From assembly GCA_038062615.1 (NCBI GenBank), contig JBBTWV010000070.1:1-12063 (forward strand): a stretch of DNA of 12,063 bases, in the 5' to 3' direction. Positions 5,579 through 12,063 of the stretch are shown here, piece after piece. Positions within the stretch are counted from its first letter, which is position 1, and each line of letters opens with the position of its first letter. The DNA comes from JBBTWV01 sp038062615 (GTDB taxonomy: Bacteria > Patescibacteriota > Gracilibacteria > UBA1369 > UM-FILTER-53-11). Below the pieces are notes generated by a model. That model did no database searches. It was not told the origin of the DNA and was given only the letters and a program-made list of their open reading frames with translations. The position numbers were made by a program, and so were the translations under genes.

Positions 5579-7051
5579 TTAAAGATTTTTCAACGCGATT
5601 TTAAGCCTATTTAAAGCCATCTCTTTGCCAAGCGCCCAAAGTACCTCAAAAACACCTGGAGAAAATGCCTCGCCCGTCAGCGCCACTCTCATAGGCCACA
5701 GAACTTGCCCGTTTTTGAACCCTAACTGCGCCACCACTTCCATGAGTTTTGCCTTCAAAGCTTCCTGGTCATCAAATTTCTCAAATGATTCAAGCGCCTT
5801 CATCGCCGCTTCCAGCGATTTTTTGGCCGTCGGCAAGTCCACCTTCATTTTGGGATTTGCCAGCAGGGCAGGATCCACGGCTACCGAATTTTTGAAATAA
5901 AACCCAAGATGCTCCTGAGCTTTTTGCGGCTCTTGCAGAACTTTTTCTTGCACCGTTGCCAAACAGCGCTGTAAAAACTCTTTATCTTTTTTCCACTCAT
6001 CCGGCAAAAACGCCTCGCATAAGCCAAAAAGTTTTTGTGGTGTTTCGCCTGGCAGTTCATCAAATTTCCGTTTGCGCCACTGCCAGTTCATCCAATCTAA
6101 TTTTTCTAAATCAAAAACCGCGCCGGCTTTATGCACTTTCTCTATGGAAAATTTTTCCACCAATTCTTCCAGCGTAAATATTTCTTGCGTAGAATCACCA
6201 CCCGGATGCCAGCCCAGTAATGCCACAAAGTTGATCATCGCCTCGGGGAGATAGCCCTTTTTTCGGTAATCCTCCACGGCCACATCGCCCTGGCGCTTAG
6301 AAAGTTTGCTGCGATCCTTATTAAGGAGGAGCGGAAGGTGCGCAAATTCCGGAATCTTCCATCCAAAAGCCTCATACAATAAAATGTGTTTTGGCGTAGA
6401 AGAAAGCCACTCTTCACCGCGAATCACATGCGTGATCTCCATGTTGTGGTCATCCACGACGTTGGCAAGATGATAGGTTGGAAAGTTGTCCGATTTTATG
6501 AGTACCTGGTCATCAATGGTCTCGTGGGCAAAAGAAACTTGGCCGCGCACTAAGTCATTCCACCCGGTCTTACCACCTTCTGGAATTTTTTGGCGAATCA
6601 CTGACGAAATTTTTTGATTTAATTTTTCTTGAATTTCCGCGGGAGATAATCTCAAACAGTGGCGGTCATATTTTGGCGCCATTTTTTTGGCTTCCTGATT
6701 TTTGCGCATCTCATACAAGCGCTCTGCAGTGCAGAAACAGTGGTAGGCCGCGCCTTTTTTCACTAATTCTTGCGCGTATTTTTGATAGAGCTCTGTGCGC
6801 TCGGATTGCACGTATGGGGCATGAGGTCCGCCAATATCCGGTCCTTCATCATAGGTAAGACTGGCCCATTTTAAGGTCTCAATAAGATTTTCTACGGCGC
6901 CGGCAACCGCGCGTTTTTGATCCGTATCCTCAACGCGAAAAATAAATTTGCCGCCATTCTTGCGTGCAAAAAGATAGTTATAGAGCGCCGTGCGCAGCCC
7001 GCCAACATGCAGGTAGCCGGTAGGGGACGGGGGAAAACGGGTACGTATCAT
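5579..7051 (-). CDS. gltX: Glutamyl-tRNA synthetase
   Basis: Charges tRNA-Glu with glutamate using ATP (class I aminoacyl-tRNA synthetase, cytoplasm). At 490 residues it is normal length and complete. The N-terminal FPPSPTGYLHVGGLR (6-20) carries the HIGH-type motif as HVGG, and LLLNKDRSKLSKR (241-253) carries the KMSKS-type motif as KLSKR; FRVEDTD (38-44) and HVIRGEEWL (208-216) are further family blocks. A CxC pair at 105-107 with Cys132 nearby resembles the zinc site of the acceptor-binding domain. The C-terminal helical part (about 320-490) is the anticodon-binding region. Many organisms with a single GltX use a non-discriminating form together with GatCAB; the sequence alone does not settle this here. 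It is the first gene of an apparent leftward operon and is divergent from ftsK. ATG 7051 is fixed by an extended -10 box six bases upstream. The stop is TAA. Confidence 0.97.
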   Translation of the reverse strand: MIRTRFPPSPTGYLHVGGLRTALYNYLFARKNGGKFIFRVEDTDQKRAVAGAVENLIETLKWASLTYDEGPDIGGPHAPYVQSERTELYQKYAQELVKKGAAYHCFCTAERLYEMRKNQEAKKMAPKYDRHCLRLSPAEIQEKLNQKISSVIRQKIPEGGKTGWNDLVRGQVSFAHETIDDQVLIKSDNFPTYHLANVVDDHNMEITHVIRGEEWLSSTPKHILLYEAFGWKIPEFAHLPLLLNKDRSKLSKRQGDVAVEDYRKKGYLPEAMINFVALLGWHPGGDSTQEIFTLEELVEKFSIEKVHKAGAVFDLEKLDWMNWQWRKRKFDELPGETPQKLFGLCEAFLPDEWKKDKEFLQRCLATVQEKVLQEPQKAQEHLGFYFKNSVAVDPALLANPKMKVDLPTAKKSLEAAMKALESFEKFDDQEALKAKLMEVVAQLGFKNGQVLWPMRVALTGEAFSPGVFEVLWALGKEMALNRLKIALKNL

Positions 7052-7057
7052 GACGAG

Positions 7058-7066
7058 ATTATAACA
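7058..7066 (-). promoter_or_regulatory. Extended -10 promoter of gltX, apparently leaderless
   Basis: On the minus strand a TGT immediately before a perfect TATAAT (7063-7058) makes an extended -10, which can work without a good -35; none is obvious at 16-18 bases. CTCGTC, six bases, separates it from ATG 7051, so +1 would be the start codon itself. No Shine-Dalgarno site is present. Confidence 0.7.
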
Positions 7067-7096
7067 TTCTCATCATGTAACTTCTCACAAATTTAT

Positions 7097-7235
7097 GATT
7101 GGGGGCATGTCATTTTCTGAAAACAGTTTTTTAGGAAGCAGAGCGAGCCACATGTGGCGAGCGTCCCCTGGAAGCCGCGAAGCGGCTGGAAGGGGGCTGC
7201 GCTCCATTGTTGAAGAAAATGACATGCCCCCAATC
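7097..7235. repeat. 139-bp element with perfect 22-bp inverted repeats
   Basis: Positions 7097-7118 and 7214-7235 are perfect inverted copies of 22 bp (the outer bases read gattgggggcatgtc). The 95 bases between contain a 12-bp palindrome gccacatgtggc (7147-7158) and a hairpin agccgc-gaa-gcggct (7173-7187). No target-site duplication is seen beside the arms and no transposase is inside, so it could be a MITE-like or REP-like element or a large stem-loop. The right arm supplies the likely -35 region of ftsK. Confidence 0.7.
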
Positions 7236-7248
7236 ACCCTGCTATAAT
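7219..7248 (+). promoter_or_regulatory. Promoter of ftsK
   Basis: ATGACA (7219-7224, five of six of the -35 consensus), an 18-base spacer, and a perfect TATAAT (7243-7248) preceded by TGC, an extended -10. Nine bases separate the -10 from ATG 7258, giving a leader of only about 0-3 bases. The -35 falls inside the right arm of the inverted-repeat element. Confidence 0.7.
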
Positions 7249-7257
7249 CGGCTTCGT

Positions 7258-9573
7258 ATGGTAAGACGACGCAACAGGAATCGCACAAGCCGTGGAATTA
7301 TGAGCCTCATTACTGGCGAACCGTCCAGCCGACGTATTACCCGTAGCGGAGTTCGTCGCCGCGCGCGTGCCGGCACCGGCATTCGTTTTGAAGTGGAGAC
7401 GCATGTGGCTCAAGAAATTTTTGCAGTCATTTATCTGGCACTTTCATTTTTGATTTTACTTTCTATTTATGGCCAGCTTGGTGCGGTGGGCAGCGCTCTT
7501 CATGGATTTTTGCGTCCAGTTTTTGGCTTTGGCATCCACTTTATTCCAGTGGTATTTTTTGGCGTCTCGCTCACGCTCTTTTTTGCTAAGCGCTCACCTT
7601 TTACCCTCGCGCGCATTACGGGCCTCGTGCTCCTTTTTACCTCGCTGCTTTCTATCTTTCATCTTTCCGTTCCGCAGGATGACATGCTCCGCGCCGCGCA
7701 GGCCGGCGAATTTGGCGGCTATATCGGCTTTGTCGGCAACTTCTTTTTTCGCTCCGTACTACAAATCGGGAACTTGGGCGCCAGCATTATTTTTGTGGCA
7801 ACCTTTATAGTTGGTGTTTTACTGACATTTGAATTTTCCATGATGAACTGGCTGCGGGAAGCCAAGCCGGAGATCCACCTGGAACGCCGCAAGCGCTTTG
7901 CCGTCACCGATGACGGCATCGTGGAAGTTCCAGACGAGGCCATCACCGACTTGGATGAGTCCGAATTTGAAGAAGAGCAGGAAATTAATATCATCAAGCC
8001 GCAGATTTCGGCGGATGCTCAAGAAGATTCTGCCGAGGCGCCGCGCGATGAAGATGATGAGGAGAATGAAGAAGGCGCGGAAAATCAGAATGAAGCTGCC
8101 GACGATGGTGAGCCAGTCAAAGCTAAAAAAACCAACATTGTTTGGCAACTCCCTTCGCTGGATCTTTTGGATAATCCGCTTGCCGCGGATGCGGTGGATG
8201 ACGATTATTTAAAGGAAAAGGCCGAAATGATTCGCACGAAGCTGGAGCAGTTTGGCATCAGCGTCGCGATGTCCGATGTTCATGTTGGCCCAACCGTCAT
8301 TCAATACACGCTTAAGCCGCACGAAGGCGTAAAACTTTCAAAAATTACCACGCTCAAAAATGATTTAGCTCTGGCACTGGCCGCTAAAGCTATTCGTATA
8401 GAGGCGCCGATTCCTGGCAAGGCACTTGTAGGAATTGAAATTCCCAACGAAAACCGCACCGTGGTGCGCTTGCGTGAAATTTTGGACAGCGATGAGTGGA
8501 AGGATGTCCATTCCAATTTGCGCATGCCGCTTGGTCGCGCCGTCAACGGCAAGCCCATGGTCATTGATCTTTGTTCCATGCCGCACATGCTCATCGCCGG
8601 TGCCACAGGTTCGGGTAAGTCTGTCGGTATGAACAGTTTTTTAATCAGCCTTTTGTATCAAAATTCTCCACAAGAATTAAAGCTCATTATGATTGACCCC
8701 AAGCGCGTCGAGCTCAATACCTATAATGGTATTCCGCACTTGCTCACGCCGGTCATTACCGATTTAGAAAAGGCGGCCATAAGCCTTAAATGGGCGGTGG
8801 CAGAAATGAACCGCCGTTATATTGTGCTTTCTGAAACCGGTCACCGAAATATTGCTGACTATAACGGTGACCCCGCCATTGAAGAAAAACTCCCGAAATT
8901 TTTAGTGGTAATTGATGAGTTGGCGGATTTGATGATGGCAGCCGGTAAAGAAGTGNNNNNNNNNNAAGAAGTGGAAGCTTCCATTTGCCGTATTGCACAG
9001 ATGGCTCGCGCGGTAGGCATGCACTTAATTGTGGCCACGCAACGTCCATCGGTAGATGTCATTACGGGTCTTATTAAAGCCAATATTCCCGCTCGCGTGG
9101 CATACGCGGTAACTTCCGGAGTTGATTCACGCACTATTTTGGACTCCATCGGCGCAGAAGATTTACTTGGCCAGGGTGATATGCTTTTTGTCACCGGGCA
9201 GATGAGCAAGCCGGTGCGCGTCCAGGGCATTTATGTTTCTTCTAAAGAAATTGAAAAAGTCACCAATCGCATTAAGCTCACCATGGAGCCGGAATACGAT
9301 GAACGCATTACCTCGCATGAAATTGCCAGGCAGAATGTTCAAGGTCTGCCGAATGTAAGAGGCTCTGCTACCGGCGGCAACGATCCGCTTTACGAAAAGG
9401 CTCTTGGAATAATTATAGAATCCCGCAAAGCTTCAGCCTCGCTTTTACAGCGCCGCATGGAAATTGGCTACGCTCGCGCCGCCAGAATTTTAGACGAGAT
9501 GGAAGGCAACGGAATAATTGGCCCGGTCCGTGGCGCCAAACCCAGAGAGATTTTTGTGGGGAAAGAGGAATAG
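7258..9573 (+). CDS. ftsK: DNA translocase FtsK/SpoIIIE
   Basis: A membrane-anchored, ATP-driven DNA pump that clears chromosome termini through the division septum. With ATG 7258 it is 771 codons. After a basic N-terminus there are four hydrophobic segments (about residues 50-200), then an acidic linker (about 230-285, rich in E and D), the alpha domain, and the RecA-like motor with Walker A GATGSGKS (448-455) and Walker B LVVIDE (549-554). The family blocks IMIDPKRVEL and ATQRPSVDVITG are intact, and the C-terminal gamma winged helix that reads KOPS-like sites is present (LLQRRMEIGYARAARILDEME onward). ATG 7258 is chosen over 7207 because 7207 lies upstream of the -10 box. A ten-N gap at 8956-8965 interrupts the motor domain without shifting the frame; it is probably an artefact, and the true protein would be about 765 residues. 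The stop is TAG. Confidence 0.97.
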   Translation: MVRRRNRNRTSRGIMSLITGEPSSRRITRSGVRRRARAGTGIRFEVETHVAQEIFAVIYLALSFLILLSIYGQLGAVGSALHGFLRPVFGFGIHFIPVVFFGVSLTLFFAKRSPFTLARITGLVLLFTSLLSIFHLSVPQDDMLRAAQAGEFGGYIGFVGNFFFRSVLQIGNLGASIIFVATFIVGVLLTFEFSMMNWLREAKPEIHLERRKRFAVTDDGIVEVPDEAITDLDESEFEEEQEINIIKPQISADAQEDSAEAPRDEDDEENEEGAENQNEAADDGEPVKAKKTNIVWQLPSLDLLDNPLAADAVDDDYLKEKAEMIRTKLEQFGISVAMSDVHVGPTVIQYTLKPHEGVKLSKITTLKNDLALALAAKAIRIEAPIPGKALVGIEIPNENRTVVRLREILDSDEWKDVHSNLRMPLGRAVNGKPMVIDLCSMPHMLIAGATGSGKSVGMNSFLISLLYQNSPQELKLIMIDPKRVELNTYNGIPHLLTPVITDLEKAAISLKWAVAEMNRRYIVLSETGHRNIADYNGDPAIEEKLPKFLVVIDELADLMMAAGKEVXXXXEVEASICRIAQMARAVGMHLIVATQRPSVDVITGLIKANIPARVAYAVTSGVDSRTILDSIGAEDLLGQGDMLFVTGQMSKPVRVQGIYVSSKEIEKVTNRIKLTMEPEYDERITSHEIARQNVQGLPNVRGSATGGNDPLYEKALGIIIESRKASASLLQRRMEIGYARAARILDEMEGNGIIGPVRGAKPREIFVGKEE
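8956..8965. other. Assembly gap (ten N) inside ftsK, probably of negative size
   Basis: The eight bases before the gap (8948-8955) and the eight after it (8966-8973) are identical, aagaagtg. Collapsing them removes 18 bases, keeps the frame, and gives AGKEVEASICRIAQMAR, the normal spacing of the family at this point. The gap is therefore most likely two overlapping contig ends joined with a placeholder. Confidence 0.9.
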
Positions 9574-9584
9574 GGACTTCTTGA

Positions 9585-9632
9585 AGGAAATATGTCCAAG
9601 AAAAATGATTTGGATTTTTGTCTATATTTCCT
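9585..9632 (+). terminator. Imperfect stem-loop after ftsK, possible terminator
   Basis: aggaaatat (9585-9593) pairs with atatttcct (9624-9632), and inside it AAAAAT (9601-9606) pairs with ATTTTT (9614-9619) around a 7-base loop. It lies 11 bases after the ftsK stop and its right arm runs into the -10 box of the next gene. It is AT-rich and interrupted, so termination is only a possibility. Confidence 0.35.
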
Positions 9633-9637
9633 ATAAT
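9610..9637 (+). promoter_or_regulatory. Promoter of the cysteine-domain secreted protein
   Basis: A perfect TATAAT (9632-9637) lies ten bases before ATG 9648. The -35 is poor (TTGGAT at 9610-9615 with a 16-base spacer). The expected leader is about 3-4 bases, and no Shine-Dalgarno site is present. An in-frame ATG at 9618 lies upstream of the -10 box and would not be on this transcript. Confidence 0.55.
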
Positions 9638-9647
9638 ATGCATCCTT

Positions 9648-11363
9648 ATGCGATCTCCAGCTGAAAGAACATCTCAAACGCCTGCCAAAAATCCTTCCAT
9701 ATTCCGCCGCGCCCTTGATGGCATTAAAGAAGTTGGGAATGGCATTGCGGAGCGTATTCAGGGAATTTCTCATGAAATAAAATTAGCCATTCAACTTGGT
9801 GTTCCGCTTTTGGCGCTAGCGGCTCCAGCCCTCAATGCCCATGCCGAGGAGCCTCAAAAAAAACCTTCCACACGCGAGTCCATTTTTTTTGTAGCACCTC
9901 AATCTCCCAATGGTGCACCGGTTACCACGATAACCATAGGATATGACTTACTCAGCCCTGGTGACCAGTGTGAAGATTGTTCAGTCCAAGTCAGATGCCC
10001 TGCAAAAATTAAAAAAGCCCCGATTCCTGGCAATAATGTTACGTGGCAAAGAGATGATAATAATACCCTTCTTACTATTCCGATTCCCCGTGATCGCGGA
10101 AGGTTAGATTTTCGGGTAAGGTGCCCGGATTCCGATGAAGAACAAGTCATCATACCAGCTTTTGATCCTCAACAAGAACTTCCTCCTCCTCTTCCTCTTG
10201 CGCTTTCACGTCCAAAGAAGCCACTTGTTTCAGTACCAGAGGGGAATTTGCCTTCGCCGCCGCAAGCAACCCCGCCGCCTTCTCCATCTCCTGCGCCGGT
10301 AGCTGAAGTACCGCAAGAATTGCCTCAACCGGCACCTTTACCTACGATTGTTACCGCCGCCGATCATCTTTCTTTAGTTTTCCCCAACGGGGCAAGCAGT
10401 CCCATAACCGGTGGATTTGCGGGGGTTCCGCATTTGGACTGCAAGGGATGCTTTATTAAGCTTCATTGCGAGGACGCAAGACTTGCCAATTCGGATGTTG
10501 CCAGGAGTCTAATGAATGTAAACAATGGGCCTGGTATCGAGGTGAAAATAACTGACGCCATTAGGGGCCAGGAGTTGCTCTTTGGCTGTAAAGGAGATGA
10601 TCTCACCATAGACCCGCCGCGGGGAAAAGCGGTGAAAGTGGAGCTTCGTGATCCTGATTGGAGTACCTGCCCTGGAGAAACAGATCTCTCCCAGGCGTGT
10701 CGCTCTCAAGCGTGGCAGGATAGGCAATTACAAAGAACAAGAGCTGATGATAGAGCCAACCAGCCGTCTCAAACGCCAAGTCTCTGGACGGTCGAATTAC
10801 GGGGGTCGGTTCCTTTTGTCTCTTCCGGCGATGTACTTGGAATTGGAGCAGGCTTTCATTTGGAAAGAAGATTGCCTGAAGTTTCCGAGCGATTGAGTGC
10901 CGCCGTTGATGTTGATTTTAATAGTCTTGAACAAGGTATCTCTGATAATAATCCAGCATATGCTCCTCAGGATGCTTCAGCCCATTTTGGAGGACTCGCC
11001 GTGAATCCTTTTGTTGGAGCTATGTTAGGAACAACGGCTTATGATGGTGAAACAGTGAATGTGGAGGTACAAGGTGGTCTTGAAATGGGGAGTATGGTGG
11101 TGAATGTGGGTGGCTCTGCGGATGCTTTTAAAAACCGTGAAACCGGAGAACATGCTGATTTGCCTCCTCTCTTTACGGTGGAACCGGCGGCAAGAGCATG
11201 CGGTGAGGTAAGAGCCATTGTTGCGGATGCCGTGACGGTGAACCTTGGTTTGTGTTCAGGCGGGACCATTACCCCATTACAAAAGGACGCCGGAGATTCG
11301 ACCAAGGACCAGCAACGTCTTCTTTTTGCCAATGGCCATGCAGGTGTTGGAGTCCGATTTTAG
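9648..11363 (+). CDS. Secreted protein with two four-cysteine domains, Pro-rich linker and beta-barrel-like C-terminus
   Basis: I do not recognise the family. The protein has 571 residues from ATG 9648 (ATG 9618 would add ten and lies before the -10 box). A long basic N-terminus leads into a hydrophobic segment ending ALNAHA/EEP, a likely signal peptidase I site near residue 66. Two related domains follow, about 78-173 and 239-336. Each has CxxC, five residues, Cys, and a fourth Cys 42 or 40 residues later (108, 111, 117, 159 and 265, 268, 274, 314), probably two disulfides per domain outside the membrane. A linker of about 65 residues between them is rich in Pro, Ser and Ala. The C-terminal part (about 378-571) alternates polar and hydrophobic residues with many Gly, as in a small beta-barrel, and ends GHAGVGVRF with a terminal Phe. 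The role may be cell-surface structure or attachment; this is inference. The stop is TAG. Confidence 0.85.
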   Translation: MRSPAERTSQTPAKNPSIFRRALDGIKEVGNGIAERIQGISHEIKLAIQLGVPLLALAAPALNAHAEEPQKKPSTRESIFFVAPQSPNGAPVTTITIGYDLLSPGDQCEDCSVQVRCPAKIKKAPIPGNNVTWQRDDNNTLLTIPIPRDRGRLDFRVRCPDSDEEQVIIPAFDPQQELPPPLPLALSRPKKPLVSVPEGNLPSPPQATPPPSPSPAPVAEVPQELPQPAPLPTIVTAADHLSLVFPNGASSPITGGFAGVPHLDCKGCFIKLHCEDARLANSDVARSLMNVNNGPGIEVKITDAIRGQELLFGCKGDDLTIDPPRGKAVKVELRDPDWSTCPGETDLSQACRSQAWQDRQLQRTRADDRANQPSQTPSLWTVELRGSVPFVSSGDVLGIGAGFHLERRLPEVSERLSAAVDVDFNSLEQGISDNNPAYAPQDASAHFGGLAVNPFVGAMLGTTAYDGETVNVEVQGGLEMGSMVVNVGGSADAFKNRETGEHADLPPLFTVEPAARACGEVRAIVADAVTVNLGLCSGGTITPLQKDAGDSTKDQQRLLFANGHAGVGVRF

Positions 11364-11386
11364 AAACTCATTTTGAGGTGGCTCCC

Positions 11387-11415
11387 TTGCCAAATTTCAT
11401 TTCAGAAGTTAACAT
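11387..11415 (+). promoter_or_regulatory. Candidate promoter of the last gene
   Basis: TTGCCA (11387-11392, five of six, the same hexamer as the -35 of the 615-aa gene) is followed by a 17-base spacer and TAACAT (11410-11415, four of six). Nine bases separate it from ATG 11425. The -10 is weak, and read-through from the preceding gene, 61 bases upstream, is also possible. Confidence 0.4.
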
Positions 11416-11424
11416 CATGACTGC

Positions 11425-12063
11425 ATGAAGACTTCTTTTTATCGCAGAGCTATAAGCTTTTTTGCCATTATATCTTTGCTGGTGGGCGCACTTTTCGCTC
11501 CGGTATTTTTTGCTGATTCCACGGACGCCGCCATCGGTGCAAGTAAAACTTTTTCCGTAGGGAGTGTTACCAAAGATCCAAAGCACAGCGTTATTGCGCC
11601 GATTCCCAATACTGGCGGAATGATGCAGATAAACACCAAAGAAGGGTATCGCGTTTCTTTGCATGTTCCCAAAGGTTCCGCCACTACGCAAAATATAACC
11701 CTTTCCGCGCTCAAGACGAATCCTTTTAAAATCGGCAAAAAATCCTTTAAGGGCAACGGAATTTTTGTAGAGCCACAGTATCGCAATCTTTCTGGCCGTT
11801 ATTTTTATTATCCGGCGTGGCTGGTTTTTGATTTTGATCCAAAAGAACCGCAAGCTGATCGCACAAAGCCGGTGGATTACTGTCGTGCGGATCTTTCTAC
11901 ATTTAATCTTTCTCAGTGCCAAAATAGTAAAGGCGACGGTTATTCTTCCGACGATCTTTTTATGATTTATTTTGATCCGGAAGACAAAACGGATGTTCGT
12001 TTGGCGCCGGTTTACAGAATTTCTTCCAAAAATGTTTACGCGGCGGAAGTTTTGTATAAAGGC
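11425..12063 (+). CDS. Secreted protein of unknown family, C-terminus cut by window edge
   Basis: The frame is open from ATG 11425 to the right edge, 213 codons without a stop. The N-terminus MKTSFYRRAISFFAIISLLV is a typical Sec signal peptide (basic start, hydrophobic core) with likely cleavage after an Ala near residue 30-36. The mature part looks beta-rich: a stretch GYRVSLHVPKGSATTQNITLSAL (about residues 74-96) resembles the edge strands of beta-sandwich domains, followed by aromatic-rich sequence (RYFYYPAWLVFDFDP) and a few cysteines (C155, C167). An in-frame TAA at 11410 rules out a longer start; the ATG at 11417 is in another frame and stops after three codons. No family is recognised. 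It lies 61 bases after the cysteine-domain gene on the same strand and may share an envelope role with it. Confidence 0.8.
   Translation, partial: MKTSFYRRAISFFAIISLLVGALFAPVFFADSTDAAIGASKTFSVGSVTKDPKHSVIAPIPNTGGMMQINTKEGYRVSLHVPKGSATTQNITLSALKTNPFKIGKKSFKGNGIFVEPQYRNLSGRYFYYPAWLVFDFDPKEPQADRTKPVDYCRADLSTFNLSQCQNSKGDGYSSDDLFMIYFDPEDKTDVRLAPVYRISSKNVYAAEVLYKG

Noticed and set aside
7207..7257. Upstream extension of FtsK by 17 residues to ATG 7207
   Set aside because: It runs through the inverted-repeat arm and the -10 box, and its residues do not resemble an FtsK N-terminus.
1203..11363. No TGA stop among the seven complete genes (four TAG, three TAA), hinting at UGA recoded to glycine as in some CPR groups
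   Set aside because: Glycine is encoded by ordinary GGN codons throughout and no gene needs a read-through TGA; seven genes are too few to infer recoding.

Overview
The window looks like a stretch of a small-genome bacterium of the Candidate Phyla Radiation (Patescibacteria) type. I infer this from the style of the glutamyl-tRNA synthetase and FtsK proteins, the many secreted or lipid-anchored proteins of unknown family, and promoters that sit almost on the start codons. It is not proven: one protein ends like an outer-membrane beta-barrel, which a single-membrane CPR cell should not need. A run of ten N at 8956-8965 shows the sequence comes from a draft assembly. No RNA genes, CRISPR array, insertion sequence or integrase were seen.

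Layout. Positions 1-7051 read leftward. In transcription order they carry gltX (7051-5579), a small zinc-ribbon protein, a small coiled-coil lipoprotein whose start overlaps the previous stop, a 615-residue cytoplasmic protein built from two copies of one long domain, a lipoprotein made almost entirely of thrombospondin type 3 calcium-binding repeats, a cluster of GC-rich hairpins, and phosphate acetyltransferase (cut by the left edge). From 7258 onward the genes read rightward: ftsK, a secreted protein with two cysteine domains and a beta-barrel-like C-terminus, and a secreted protein cut by the right edge. gltX and ftsK are divergent; the 206 bases between them hold both promoters and a 139-bp element with 22-bp inverted repeats.

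How the genes work together. gltX (translation), ftsK (chromosome segregation) and pta (acetyl-phosphate and acetate metabolism) are housekeeping genes. The others look like cell-surface or envelope proteins: two lipoproteins, one putative barrel or surface protein and one secreted protein. The zinc-ribbon gene and the coiled-coil lipoprotein appear to be co-transcribed with gltX.

Most notable points. (1) For six of the eight genes a sigma70-type -10 box lies only 6-10 bases before the chosen ATG, implying leaderless or nearly leaderless mRNAs; this also changes several start calls. (2) Two previously unrecognised duplications appear: a domain of about 265 residues in the 615-aa protein, and a four-cysteine domain in the 571-aa protein. 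(3) The thrombospondin-repeat gene changes base composition sharply at a Ser-Pro linker, which suggests a fusion, gene transfer or an assembly chimera.
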